From: Flavobacterium psychrophilum
Lineage (GTDB): Bacteria; Bacteroidota; Bacteroidia; Flavobacteriales; Flavobacteriaceae
Length of the DNA: 64,000 bases
Assembly: GCA_945860385.1 (NCBI GenBank)
Contig: CAMAQD010000002.1
Span: 1 to 64,000 of the forward strand
Direction of reading: 5' to 3'
Both the position numbers and the translations under genes were made by a program. How positions within the stretch are numbered: position 1 is the stretch's first letter; every line of letters starts with the position of its first letter. Shown here in pieces: positions 9,158 through 18,465 of this stretch. The notes below the pieces were generated by a model that was not told where the DNA came from, made no database searches, and was given only the letters and a program-made list of their open reading frames with translations.

Positions 9158-11194
9158 ATGAAAGTGTTACAGTTTCCTTTAGCGAGAATCACGACCGGTT
9201 TTTTGACTGGAATTCTTGTTGCGTACTACTTCAAACCCGCTGTTTCATTTGTATTTTCTTCTCTTTTTATTGCTAGTTGTGTTTTTATTGTTGCCTATTT
9301 CTTATCAAAAAAAAATATTATAAACTCTATTTATTTTGGTATCGCCACTTTTTTTCTGGCTTTCACTATTGGCACTAGTACTCAAATTATTCACACGGAC
9401 TCTTTTCAGGAAAGCAATTACATTCACCATAAATCTATTTTTGAAGAGCCACATTTGGTTACTGTTGCCGTTAGTGAAAAACTTCGGAGTTCTACTTATA
9501 ACGACCGTTATATTGTCAGGGTCAATCAAATTGACAGCGTCGAAAAAACGGGAAGAATTCTCCTGAATGTCCGAAAAGACAGCCTTACTGCACCTTTAAA
9601 AATTGGGACTCATTTGCAAATCAATGGTAGTTTGTACCAAAACAGTCCAATCAAAAATCCCAACCAATTTGATTACGGCAAATACCTCGAAAGCAAACAA
9701 ATTTATGCCCAGCTTTATGCCGATGTTTCTGAGATTAAAATAGGTTCAGTTGTTGAAAAAGATGTTTGGTATTACACCTCGAAATTGCGAACCAAAATCA
9801 TTCGGAACTTAGAGCAAAGCCATTTCAACAAAACCGAACTTAATGTGGCTATTGCTTTAATTTTAGGACAACAACAGGATATTTCTCCAGAGATTATCAA
9901 GGATTATCAATTTGCCGGAGCCGTTCACATTTTGTCGGTTTCGGGCTTGCACATTGGGTTTATATTGCTGTTCGTGACCTTTCTGCTGAAGCCATTTCCG
10001 AATACCCGACGCGGTTCCTTTATCAAGCTCCTCATTATTTTGTTTTCGCTATTTTCCTTTGGATTAATTGCTGGATTGGCTCCGTCAGTGTTACGCTCGG
10101 TGACGATGTTTTCATTTGTCGCTATTGGAATGTATCTTCGAAGAAGTACCAATATTTTTCACACTTTGTTGGTTTCTATGTTGCTTATTTTATTGGTTCA
10201 ACCGTCGTTTTTGTTTGATGTGGGATTTCAATTGAGTTATCTCGCCTTATTTTTTATTCTTTGGCTACAGCCTTTATTGGCTCAACTTTGGTCACCAAAA
10301 AACATTCTCGCAAAATACTTTTGGGATATTCTCACCGTTTCTTTTGCGGCACAAATTGGCACTTTGCCTTTGAGCATTTACTATTTCCATCAATTTCCGG
10401 GTTTGTTTTTTGTAACCAATTTAGTTATCATTCCTTTTTTGAGTGTGATTATGGGGTTAGGAGTTTTGGTAATGCTTTTAGCAGCTGTCGATTATGTTCC
10501 TATTTTTTTAGCCAAATCATTGGAATGGAGCATTTATATATTGAATAAAATCATCAATTCGATAGCTTCCTTAGAGCAATTTATCTTTCGGGAGATTCCC
10601 TTCAATTGGCAGTTGCTATTGAGTTTGTATTTGTTGATAATTGTCACAATTATTTGGTTCAAGAAACCCAATTTTAACAGAATAGCTTTGGCATTAATTA
10701 GTGTACTAATTTTCCAAATCGCGTATTTTCATACCCATTGGACAGTAAGCAACCAAAGTGAATTAGTTATTTTCAACTCCAAGAAAAACACGCTTATTGC
10801 AGAGCGAAATGGACCTGATATTACTTTGTATGCTAGCGATAGTCTTTTGAAAACGACAAACAAAAACCAGACTTTCAGCTCCTACTCAATGGGGAATTTC
10901 AGCCGTTTGAAAACCAAAAAAAGAATTCAAAACCTACTTTACTTCAACGGAAATAAAATCCTGATTGTGGACAGTTTAGGTATTTATCCAGCAGCCCTTC
11001 ATCCCGATATTGTCGTCCTAACCCAATCTCCGAAAATAAATTTCGAACGGTTTTTGCAAACCACTACACCCAAAATGATTGTGGCTGATGGTTCTAATTT
11101 TAGAACAATTCAAAAACTGTGGAAAGCGACTTGTCTAAAAGAAAAAATCCCTTTTCACGCAACTGGTGAAAAGGGATTTTATAGATTGGAATAA
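9158..11194 (+). CDS. comEC: ComEC/Rec2-family competence/DNA-uptake channel protein
   Basis: Predicted polytopic inner-membrane protein of 678 residues with start MKVLQFPLAR. An upstream in-frame ATG at 9080 exists, but it adds a 26-residue N-terminus unlike the family, which normally begins right at the first membrane helices. A DUF4131-like soluble part (about 80-200) is followed by the ComEC/Rec2 core (about 230-480). The core has the signature around AGAVHILSVSGLHIGFIL and many membrane segments. The C-terminal metallo-beta-lactamase-like nuclease part is reduced: the last 150 residues lack the HxHxDH motif, as in many Bacteroidota homologues. The family moves single-stranded DNA across the inner membrane during transformation. 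The last codons lie inside a terminator hairpin shared with the convergent cluster. Confidence 0.9.
   Translation: MKVLQFPLARITTGFLTGILVAYYFKPAVSFVFSSLFIASCVFIVAYFLSKKNIINSIYFGIATFFLAFTIGTSTQIIHTDSFQESNYIHHKSIFEEPHLVTVAVSEKLRSSTYNDRYIVRVNQIDSVEKTGRILLNVRKDSLTAPLKIGTHLQINGSLYQNSPIKNPNQFDYGKYLESKQIYAQLYADVSEIKIGSVVEKDVWYYTSKLRTKIIRNLEQSHFNKTELNVAIALILGQQQDISPEIIKDYQFAGAVHILSVSGLHIGFILLFVTFLLKPFPNTRRGSFIKLLIILFSLFSFGLIAGLAPSVLRSVTMFSFVAIGMYLRRSTNIFHTLLVSMLLILLVQPSFLFDVGFQLSYLALFFILWLQPLLAQLWSPKNILAKYFWDILTVSFAAQIGTLPLSIYYFHQFPGLFFVTNLVIIPFLSVIMGLGVLVMLLAAVDYVPIFLAKSLEWSIYILNKIINSIASLEQFIFREIPFNWQLLLSLYLLIIVTIIWFKKPNFNRIALALISVLIFQIAYFHTHWTVSNQSELVIFNSKKNTLIAERNGPDITLYASDSLLKTTNKNQTFSSYSMGNFSRLKTKKRIQNLLYFNGNKILIVDSLGIYPAALHPDIVVLTQSPKINFERFLQTTTPKMIVADGSNFRTIQKLWKATCLKEKIPFHATGEKGFYRLE
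11144..11180 (-). terminator. Strong terminator embedded in the comEC 3' coding sequence
   Basis: A perfect 15-bp stem AAAATCCCTTTTCAC (11144-11158) / GTGAAAAGGGATTTT (11166-11180) has a 7-nt loop. Read on the minus strand it is followed by a T-rich run, so it probably ends the thioredoxin/POT transcript. It lies within the last 17 or so codons of comEC and can also fold on the comEC mRNA. Confidence 0.8.
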
Positions 11195-11196
11195 AA

Positions 11197-11658
11197 TTAT
11201 TTTGTTTTCAGAATTCCATCGGCTTCTGCTAACCAAGCTTTTGGTCCGCCGGCAACATAACCTGTACTTCCTAAACCAGTGAAACTTGGTTTTCCTCCTT
11301 TTAGCTTGGCAGTCGCAAAATAAATTGTTGGAAATCCTTGGATTCCAAAAGTTTCTTGCAATCCTGCATTTTGAGTTTTAATCGCATCGGTTTGTGGAGT
11401 TCTTCTTGGATAATCTAATTCTACCAAAACCACGTTTTTCTTTGCCCAGGTTGCAAATTCCGGAGTTTTCAGAACCTCTTTTTGCAAACGAATACACCAA
11501 CCGCACCAATCGCTTCCGGTAAAAAATAGCAACATTGGTTTTTTGGTTTTATTGGATACTGCAATCGCTTTGTTAATATCTGTTTCCCATTTAAGTTCCT
11601 GCGCCTGAACTGCAAAAGAACCCATTACTACTAATAATGTTATAAATACTTTTTTCAT
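11197..11658 (-). CDS. Periplasmic thioredoxin-like protein
   Basis: A 153-residue protein with an N-terminal signal peptide (MKKVFITLLVVMGSFAVQAQ) and a thioredoxin fold of the Thioredoxin_7 type. The redox motif is DWCGWC near residue 50, with the cis-proline in GFPTIYFA near residue 115. The expected role is thiol-disulfide exchange in the periplasm, for example reducing or forming disulfides in exported proteins. It is the last gene of the minus-strand peptide-transport cluster, 40 bp after the neighbouring POT gene, so it may be co-transcribed. Its substrate cannot be told from the sequence. Confidence 0.85.
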   Translation of the reverse strand: MKKVFITLLVVMGSFAVQAQELKWETDINKAIAVSNKTKKPMLLFFTGSDWCGWCIRLQKEVLKTPEFATWAKKNVVLVELDYPRRTPQTDAIKTQNAGLQETFGIQGFPTIYFATAKLKGGKPSFTGLGSTGYVAGGPKAWLAEADGILKTK

Positions 11659-11698
11659 TTTTATATAATTTTAATTTATTTTTTCAAAAACAGTGCCA

Positions 11699-13504
11699 TT
11701 ATTTCACACCATGCATTAATTTTTTGACCACTGGTCCCATCACAATAGCAAATAACGCAACTACTATAGAAATAATTGTCAACATCCAGAAGAAGTAACT
11801 CAGTCCGTGTTCGTCGGCGATTTTATCGATATTCTCTCCAAATATTCCCGCACCTTTCATTCCAATTGCGACCGCAAGATACCAAACTCCAAACATAAAT
11901 GCAATCATTCTGGCAGGAACCAATTTACTCACATTTGACAGCCCTACTGGTGAAATACACAACTCGGCCATGGTGTGAAAAAGATACACTAAAATCAGCC
12001 AAATCATACTCACCGACGCTGTTTTGGCTCCAGGCGCAATATCTTTCGCCCCAAAAGCGACACAAGCCATTCCGATAGCAAGTAAGGTCATTCCGATACC
12101 ATATTTATAATTTGCCGAAGGATTGTATTTGCTTTCCCACCATTTCGAAAATAAAGGCGCTAATGAAATAATAAATAATGAGTTTAATGTTGAAAACCAA
12201 GTAGCCGGAACTTCGGTCAAGGGTTCTGTCACTCTTTTGATTTTTAAAAAGGCTAAAGTTTCATCAGACAAGGACAAATAACCTGCGGTGTAATAATCTT
12301 TGGCCAACATCCATAAAGCAATAGTCCAAATAATCACGAAACTAGAACTTAAAATCACAGAAGCCAAAGTATATTTTTTGAAAGTTTGCTTGAATAATAA
12401 GGTCAAAACCCAAGTAATTATGGCTAATGGTAAAATAGTCATCATGGAATTAACCACTAAAAAAGTTACGCTCCAATTGCCTTCCAAAACACGGTTCGTA
12501 TAATCCGAAGCGAAAATGGTTAAACTGTTAGGTGATTGTTCGAAAATGGCCCAAAAGAAAATGGTCAAGAAGGCAAAAAAGGTAACGGCCATTAATTTCT
12601 CTTTTGTAATTTGCGAATATTGAGTAAATCTGTAAACCAGTAATAGTATAAATAAAATTAAAGCTGTGACAATAGCAATCGCATTTCCGTTTTCGCCTAA
12701 AAAGCTAAAAACATCTATTTTTCCACCTGAAATTTTAGAAATCGGAGCATTCAAAATCCAAAGCAATCCCAAAGTGATCATAACGCCAATTAATCCTAAT
12801 TGAAAAGGCGTAAATGGATTTCTTTTGTCACTGTCTGCTATTTCAATTTTTGCTTTGCTGGCTGCATTTGGCTTTAAGCCAATGTCTCCAAAAATGCTTT
12901 GTGATAACCAAAATTGTAACATTCCGAAGAACATAAAAATACCGGCCAATCCAAAACCATAACTCCAGCCCACTTTTTCGCCTAAATACCCACAAAGCAA
13001 TATTCCGAAGAAAGCTCCGGCATTGACACCCATATAAAACAAAGTGTAAGCTCCATCCTTTTTATCAGGACGGTCTTTGTACATTTCGGAAATAATAGAA
13101 ACCATATTCGGCTTGAAAAATCCGTTACCAAAAACCAGCAAAACTAATCCGAGATAAATAGAAAACTCGGTTTCGACCGCCATCGATGCGTGTCCTAAAG
13201 TCATCAAGCAAGCGCCAATAACCACAGCCCATCGATACCCGATTTTTTTATCGGCAAAATAACCGCCCATCATTGTGGACAAATAAACCAGCCCGACATA
13301 CGATCCAAAAAGTGAGGAAGCATTCTCGCGAGACCATTCCCAACCACCATCCATTGCTGAAGACGTTAAGAACAAAATGAGCAAAGAGCGCATTCCGTAG
13401 AAGGAAAATCGTTCCCACATTTCGGTAAAAAACAAAATAAATAGTCCCGGAGGATGTCCTAAAACAGGGTTTTTGAAAAACTGATCGGTGTTATTTTGAA
13501 TCAT
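11699..13504 (-). CDS. POT-family proton-dependent peptide transporter (601 aa)
   Basis: Member of the POT/PTR2 (NRT1/PTR) branch of the major facilitator superfamily, which imports di- and tripeptides with protons across the inner membrane. The proton-coupling motif EMWERFSFYG is in TM1 (about residues 28-37), followed by GGYFADKKIGYR, FGNGFFKPN and the PTR2 signature FYMGVNAGAFFG (about 157-168). The late motif ELCISPVGLSNVSKL is near residue 515. At 601 residues it is somewhat longer than bacterial POTs of about 500, consistent with extra helices. It lies 6 bp from the next POT gene at 13511, suggesting one transcript. Specificity within di/tripeptides cannot be assigned. Confidence 0.92.
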   Translation of the reverse strand: MIQNNTDQFFKNPVLGHPPGLFILFFTEMWERFSFYGMRSLLILFLTSSAMDGGWEWSRENASSLFGSYVGLVYLSTMMGGYFADKKIGYRWAVVIGACLMTLGHASMAVETEFSIYLGLVLLVFGNGFFKPNMVSIISEMYKDRPDKKDGAYTLFYMGVNAGAFFGILLCGYLGEKVGWSYGFGLAGIFMFFGMLQFWLSQSIFGDIGLKPNAASKAKIEIADSDKRNPFTPFQLGLIGVMITLGLLWILNAPISKISGGKIDVFSFLGENGNAIAIVTALILFILLLVYRFTQYSQITKEKLMAVTFFAFLTIFFWAIFEQSPNSLTIFASDYTNRVLEGNWSVTFLVVNSMMTILPLAIITWVLTLLFKQTFKKYTLASVILSSSFVIIWTIALWMLAKDYYTAGYLSLSDETLAFLKIKRVTEPLTEVPATWFSTLNSLFIISLAPLFSKWWESKYNPSANYKYGIGMTLLAIGMACVAFGAKDIAPGAKTASVSMIWLILVYLFHTMAELCISPVGLSNVSKLVPARMIAFMFGVWYLAVAIGMKGAGIFGENIDKIADEHGLSYFFWMLTIISIVVALFAIVMGPVVKKLMHGVK

Positions 13505-13510
13505 AGTATT

Positions 13511-15022
13511 TTATTTTACTTCCTGCATTAATTTTTTTACCAAGGGCGAAATTAGTATCAACACAACTCCCGCAATCAAGGCATAAATGGCTAATTGTTT
13601 GTAGCCATCAGCGTAAACAATAAGTTTTTCAGTATTGGTAGCATTTTCTGAAGCTCCAGCAATATTGGCGCCTAATAATCCTGCAAAATATTGTCCGTAA
13701 GCACTGGCCAGAAACCACATTCCCATAATTACAGCCTGGGTTTTTTGAGGCGATAACTTTGTCATAGCCGACATCCCAATTGGTGACAAACACAATTCTC
13801 CAAAGGTGATTACAAACCAACCAAAAGTAAATAAACCTAAGGAAGTTCTGCCATCGGCTCCGGCGAAGAATTTGGTATAATAAAATATCCAAAAACCTCC
13901 CGCAAGAAATAGAAAAGCTAATCCGAATTTGATTACGGTGTTTGGTTCAATTTTTCTTTTACTCAGCCAAAGCCAAACTAATCCCACAATTGCTGCAAAA
14001 GCAATTACAAATAACGAGTTGGCAGAATTATTGACTCCGTTTGGATCTAATTTCACCCCATAAATAGTATTGTCTAAATTGTTTACTGCAAAAGCACTTA
14101 ACGAGCCACCACTTTGCTCAAAAAACGCCCAGAAAACAATGGAGAATAGCATAAATACAACGGCAGCTATCAATTTTTTATTTTCAGGCAGCGTGAAGCT
14201 TCTCATTTCATAAATCAAATAGAGTAATGATGCAGGCCCAATTAAATACATGAAATAGTCCGTATAAGTGGTGTTGGATACCATTATCATAATAATGGGA
14301 ATGATCAATAATGAACCTATATATGTAATGATTTCTATAACTCTTCTTTTGGATTTATCAATATGTGCTAAAGGAGACAGGCCAATTTCCCCAAGTGATT
14401 TTTGAGTTTGAACGAAGGTCAATAAACTTACAATCATTACAACAGAAGCAAATCCAAAAGCAAAATTCCATCTTAATGTTTCCGGTATAAAGGATTCCCA
14501 AAGTGTTCCGTTGGCGACCGCAACACAAATATATCCCCCAATTAAAGCTCCAAGATTTACTCCTGCATAGAATAATGAAAAACCAGCATCTCTTCTATTA
14601 TCATCATCTTTGTACAATTTTCCAACCATTGATGAAATATTTGGTTTAAAAAATCCAGTTCCTACAATTGTAAAACTTACCCCAACGAAAAAGAATTCTT
14701 TGGGATGAATAGCCAAAATAACACTTCCGACAATCATCAATAATCCGCCCCAAAAAAGGGATTTTCTAAATCCGAAAATTTTATCAGCAAACAATCCTCC
14801 AATAAATGTAAAGGCATAAACCCAAGCCTGAGTTGCTCCATACTGCAAATTAGCTTCAGTATCTTTCATAGTCAATTGATTCACCATAAAAACATACAAC
14901 ATTCCACGCATTCCGTAGAAACTGAAACGTTCCCACATTTCACTGAAAAACAAGTACCATAACTGTTTGGGATACTTGCCTTTGAAGTTTTGTATTTGCT
15001 CGATTGTTAAGTTTTGTTCCAT
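13511..15022 (-). CDS. POT-family proton-dependent peptide transporter (503 aa)
   Basis: Second POT paralogue of the cluster and the shortest, close to the classical bacterial POT length. It shows EMWERFSFYGMRG in TM1, GGLFADKIFGFRKS, GTGFFKPNISSM, the PTR2 signature FYAGVNLGALIG, and ELCLSPIGMSAMTKLSP in the C-terminal half. Di/tripeptide:proton symport in the inner membrane is inferred from family membership. It sits between two other POT genes with gaps of 4-6 bp, so translation is probably coupled. The paralogues are diverged rather than near-identical, which points to an old duplication and different substrate preferences. Confidence 0.92.
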   Translation of the reverse strand: MEQNLTIEQIQNFKGKYPKQLWYLFFSEMWERFSFYGMRGMLYVFMVNQLTMKDTEANLQYGATQAWVYAFTFIGGLFADKIFGFRKSLFWGGLLMIVGSVILAIHPKEFFFVGVSFTIVGTGFFKPNISSMVGKLYKDDDNRRDAGFSLFYAGVNLGALIGGYICVAVANGTLWESFIPETLRWNFAFGFASVVMIVSLLTFVQTQKSLGEIGLSPLAHIDKSKRRVIEIITYIGSLLIIPIIMIMVSNTTYTDYFMYLIGPASLLYLIYEMRSFTLPENKKLIAAVVFMLFSIVFWAFFEQSGGSLSAFAVNNLDNTIYGVKLDPNGVNNSANSLFVIAFAAIVGLVWLWLSKRKIEPNTVIKFGLAFLFLAGGFWIFYYTKFFAGADGRTSLGLFTFGWFVITFGELCLSPIGMSAMTKLSPQKTQAVIMGMWFLASAYGQYFAGLLGANIAGASENATNTEKLIVYADGYKQLAIYALIAGVVLILISPLVKKLMQEVK

Positions 15023-15026
15023 AATT

Positions 15027-16685
15027 TTAATTGATTCCTTTTTCTTTCATCACTTTATTGAGGTTCTTTACCAAACCAAACATTAATACTGTAGCAAACA
15101 TCAACAGAGCAAAATTCACCCAGAAAAAGTTAGCTTTGTCGTCATAAGTATCCCACAAACTGGCGAGAACGCCACTCAATTTATTCCCTATTGATGTCGA
15201 TAGAAACCAGCCACCCATCATTAATGCCGTGATATTTTTTGGACTTAATTTTGAAACCACCGATAATCCCATTGGACTCAGAAATAGTTCTCCAATAGTA
15301 ATCACACCATAATTGGCTACTAACCACCAAACGGAAACTTTTTCGGCACCGTTATTTCCTATGTGAACTGCGGCAACCATTACCAATACGGACAAAGCAG
15401 AAATTAATAATCCAAAGGCGATTTTTGTAGGTGTTGAAGGTTCTTTCTTTCGACTTCGTAAAAAGGTAAAAAATGCTACGACTAATGGTGTCAAAATAAT
15501 CACCCAACCCGGATTTATGGATTGGCTCAAATTAGCAGACCAAGTAAAAATTTTACTATTTTCTTCCGGTATTTTATCCGGAGCTACATTTCGAAAATAC
15601 AAAGGATAATCCACCACCTTTGTTACTTTTCCGTCTTTTTTCTGAATTCGAAAAGCCGCATCATAAAGGGCTACAGAATCCTTGGAATAGGTTAAAGTAT
15701 CGGTAAGAACCAATTTTGACCCTAATTGTTGAGACATTCCTGTTAATTCTCTATCGGTATATTTATCTCCCCAATTGTTTAGCGCTGAACCATTTAATTT
15801 GAAAACTGCCCAAAATAAAATGACTACTGCAAAAATGGAAAGTAAAGCTCCTATTGGACGTTTGTCTTCCGCTTTGGCTTTAACATAAAGGCTTCCGTAA
15901 AAGAAAATAATCGGAATACAAGCAAAAACAAAAGCATCGGTGCTATCGGAACCAAAAATAGAACTATCTAAATTAATATCCGAAGTGACTCCTTTTAACA
16001 ACCATCCAATAATTCCAAAAAGAACCGATGGCAACAAAATAAAAAGTACAATTTTATAAAAAGGCATATCTCCTTCTTGCACACCTTTTTTTTCCGTTTT
16101 ATCACCATAATGTTTGGTTCCTATCAAGAACACAATTACACCGATAAACATTCCAACACCAGCAGCCATAAAAGCTTCTTGCCAACCGAATAGAATTTTT
16201 AGCGCAGCTCCAAAGAAATTGCAAATAAAAGCCCCTACATTAATTCCCATATAGAAAATATTGTAGCCTTCATCTTTCTTGTCTTTGTATTGCTCGTCAT
16301 CATAAAAATTCCCTAATAATGTGGAAATATTGGGCTTGAAAAAACCATTACCCACAATTACTAAAGTCATCGCTGTGTAAAGCATTGGCAAACTATGAAT
16401 TCCCATCATCAGATAACCCACGCCCATCATTAATCCGCCAATCACAATCGATTTGCGATACCCCAAATACCTATCGGCGACCAAACCACCTATGAAAGGC
16501 GTTAAGAAAACCAAGGCAATAAAAGTTCCGTATAAATCCGAAGCTTCTTTTTCGGTCATAGCAAAACCCGCTTCGACATCTTTCAGGTAAAGCGTAAAAA
16601 TACCAATCATTAAATAATACCCAAAACGTTCCCACATTTCGGACAAAAACAAATAAGGCAAAGCTTTGGGGTGATTTTTCCACAT
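15027..16685 (-). CDS. POT-family peptide transporter with a periplasmic-type insert (552 aa)
   Basis: Third POT paralogue. It carries the expected EMWERFGYY in TM1, GGLVADRYLGYRKS, GNGFFKPNISTL, FYMGINVGAFI and ELFLSPMGLSVVSKLSP. It differs from its neighbours by a polar insert of roughly 90 residues (about 285-375, with GDKYTDRELTGMS and a Lys/Asp-rich stretch) between two membrane helices in the C-terminal half. Such an extramembrane loop may be a peptide-binding or regulatory add-on; its function is unknown. The start ATG is at 16685, and a hairpin separates this gene from the upstream POT gene at 16763, so this gene may begin a second transcript or be expressed through partial read-through. 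Confidence 0.9.
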   Translation of the reverse strand: MWKNHPKALPYLFLSEMWERFGYYLMIGIFTLYLKDVEAGFAMTEKEASDLYGTFIALVFLTPFIGGLVADRYLGYRKSIVIGGLMMGVGYLMMGIHSLPMLYTAMTLVIVGNGFFKPNISTLLGNFYDDEQYKDKKDEGYNIFYMGINVGAFICNFFGAALKILFGWQEAFMAAGVGMFIGVIVFLIGTKHYGDKTEKKGVQEGDMPFYKIVLFILLPSVLFGIIGWLLKGVTSDINLDSSIFGSDSTDAFVFACIPIIFFYGSLYVKAKAEDKRPIGALLSIFAVVILFWAVFKLNGSALNNWGDKYTDRELTGMSQQLGSKLVLTDTLTYSKDSVALYDAAFRIQKKDGKVTKVVDYPLYFRNVAPDKIPEENSKIFTWSANLSQSINPGWVIILTPLVVAFFTFLRSRKKEPSTPTKIAFGLLISALSVLVMVAAVHIGNNGAEKVSVWWLVANYGVITIGELFLSPMGLSVVSKLSPKNITALMMGGWFLSTSIGNKLSGVLASLWDTYDDKANFFWVNFALLMFATVLMFGLVKNLNKVMKEKGIN

Positions 16686-16704
16686 AGTGAATCGTATTAA
16701 AAAA

Positions 16705-16740
16705 CAAACCTACAGGAATCTCTTGTAGGTTTGAAAGGTA
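16705..16740 (-). terminator. Hairpin between POT genes (terminator or attenuator)
   Basis: A 10-bp stem CAAACCTACA (16705-16714) / TGTAGGTTTG (16724-16733) has a 9-nt loop. On the minus strand it is followed by a T-rich run. It probably lowers read-through from the peptidase/POT unit into the three downstream POT genes. Confidence 0.55.
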
Positions 16741-16762
16741 TAAAAATATTTTTTAATTTTTG

Positions 16763-18439
16763 TTAACGTATGCCGTGCATCATTTTTTTCAAGAAAGGTG
16801 TCAATGCAAACAATATTATTGCTGCAAGTCCTGTCAATATTACAAACACCATAAAGAACTCAAATAAATTGTGGATTTCAAATCCTGCAAAAATTGGATT
16901 ATGATCACTAATTTGATTGGTTGCCAATAATTTTAATTGTTCAGCCGTTGGCGTAACGGTTTTGTCTAAAACTCCTTGTAAATCAATTCCAAGTTCTTTG
17001 GCTTTTACAAATTTATCTCCTGTAGCTGGCATAATAGAACCTAAAGTTCCAGCTAGCGCATAACCCGAAGCATTGGACAAAAAGAAAACACCATATAATA
17101 AAGAGGAGAAACGCTTTGGAGATAATTTCCCTACCAATGATAATCCGATTGGTGACAAACACAACTCAGCACAAGTTTGAATTAAATACAAAAGAATTAA
17201 CCATTTGATGGCTAGAAGTCCACTATTTCCCAAGTCTTTTACATTGTGTGCAATAATAAAATAACTCAACGCAATCAAAGCCAATCCAAAAGCTTGTTTC
17301 ATTGGCGAAATGGGCTCTCTGTCTTTACTTCTCAAATAATCCCAAAGCATACTAAACGGAATAGCAAAAGCAACTACAAATAATCCGTTAAAAATTTGAA
17401 CCATAGATGGTGGCATATTCCAACCAAAGAAATGTCGGTCGGTTTGATTATCGGCGATAAATGTCAATGAAGAACCTGCTTGTTCGAATGCTGCCCAAAA
17501 GAAAATGATAAAGAAAGCAACAATATAAATTACAAATATTCTATCTCTTTCTATTTTAGTTAATGAAGTATCAGAAACAATTAATCCTGCCAAAGTCAAA
17601 CCACTTGAATAAATCAAGGTATAAATTAAATTTTGGTCAAAAACAAAATGAATTACTGCTCCTAATGCTAAAAACATAATTCCTGCGATTATCAATGCTT
17701 TTTGAGAAAAAACCGCTTTTTGAGATTCGCCTTCTTCGAAATCTGAAGCATCATTTTTGGAAGGTAATCCACCAAGAGGTCTTCCTTCCGGAGTTACCAC
17801 ATATTTATTTTTCAACATATAAAAAATGGCGGTTCCAATAAGCATCGCTATTGAAGCAGCAAGAAATCCCCATTTGAAAGCGTGAATGTCTCTAATTCCT
17901 GCATTGTCTTTCACATCGCCTACAATCGGACAAATCAATTGGCCCAAGAAAGCCCCTAAATTGATTCCCATATAGAAAATGGTAAAGGCGGTATCTAGTT
18001 TGCTTTTTTCTTGTTTTGGATACAAACTCCCCACCATACTGGAAATATTAGGTTTGAAAAATCCATTACCAAAAATAATAATTCCCAAAGCTATCCACAT
18101 TAAAGTAGTTGCCAAACTGATATTAGTTCCAAAAACACTAGCGCTGGCAAACAATAAAAATTGCCCAACGGCCATCATCAAACCGCCCAATAAAATACAA
18201 TTTCTATTCCCAAAAAAACGATCCGCTACAAAACCACCTAACATTGGAGTTAAATAACACAATCCTAGAAAACCTCCATAAATCAAAGAAGCGTCTTCCT
18301 CTTTCATCATTAACGAATTCACGAGGAATAATGTCAGGATTGCCCGCATTCCATAGAAATTGAAACGTTCCCACATTTCTGTTCCAAATAATACCCAAAG
18401 TCCTTTTGGATGTCCTGTTTTTACCGCTGCTTCACTCAT
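16763..18439 (-). CDS. POT-family proton-dependent peptide transporter (558 aa)
   Basis: Fourth POT paralogue, nearest to the peptidase gene (26 bp away). The motifs are TEMWERFNFYGMRAIL in TM1 (about residues 20-35), GGFVADRFFGNRN, FGNGFFKPNISSM, FYMGINLGAFLG and ELCLSPIGLSLVGKLSP. A soluble C-terminal loop of about 60 residues (from ATGDKFVKAKELG to ISDHNPIFAG) precedes the last helix. Imported di- and tripeptides would be the direct products of the DPP-IV-like enzyme encoded next to it, so this pair is the likely functional core of the cluster. The inner-membrane role is inferred from the family. Confidence 0.92.
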   Translation of the reverse strand: MSEAAVKTGHPKGLWVLFGTEMWERFNFYGMRAILTLFLVNSLMMKEEDASLIYGGFLGLCYLTPMLGGFVADRFFGNRNCILLGGLMMAVGQFLLFASASVFGTNISLATTLMWIALGIIIFGNGFFKPNISSMVGSLYPKQEKSKLDTAFTIFYMGINLGAFLGQLICPIVGDVKDNAGIRDIHAFKWGFLAASIAMLIGTAIFYMLKNKYVVTPEGRPLGGLPSKNDASDFEEGESQKAVFSQKALIIAGIMFLALGAVIHFVFDQNLIYTLIYSSGLTLAGLIVSDTSLTKIERDRIFVIYIVAFFIIFFWAAFEQAGSSLTFIADNQTDRHFFGWNMPPSMVQIFNGLFVVAFAIPFSMLWDYLRSKDREPISPMKQAFGLALIALSYFIIAHNVKDLGNSGLLAIKWLILLYLIQTCAELCLSPIGLSLVGKLSPKRFSSLLYGVFFLSNASGYALAGTLGSIMPATGDKFVKAKELGIDLQGVLDKTVTPTAEQLKLLATNQISDHNPIFAGFEIHNLFEFFMVFVILTGLAAIILFALTPFLKKMMHGIR

Positions 18440-18465
18440 ATTATTTAATTTGGTTAAGGTTATTG

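Noticed and set aside
16705..16712. Minus-strand TAGGTTTG as an internal promoter for the POT genes
   Set aside because: It matches TAnnTTTG but is part of the hairpin stem and has no -33 element at 19-21 nt.
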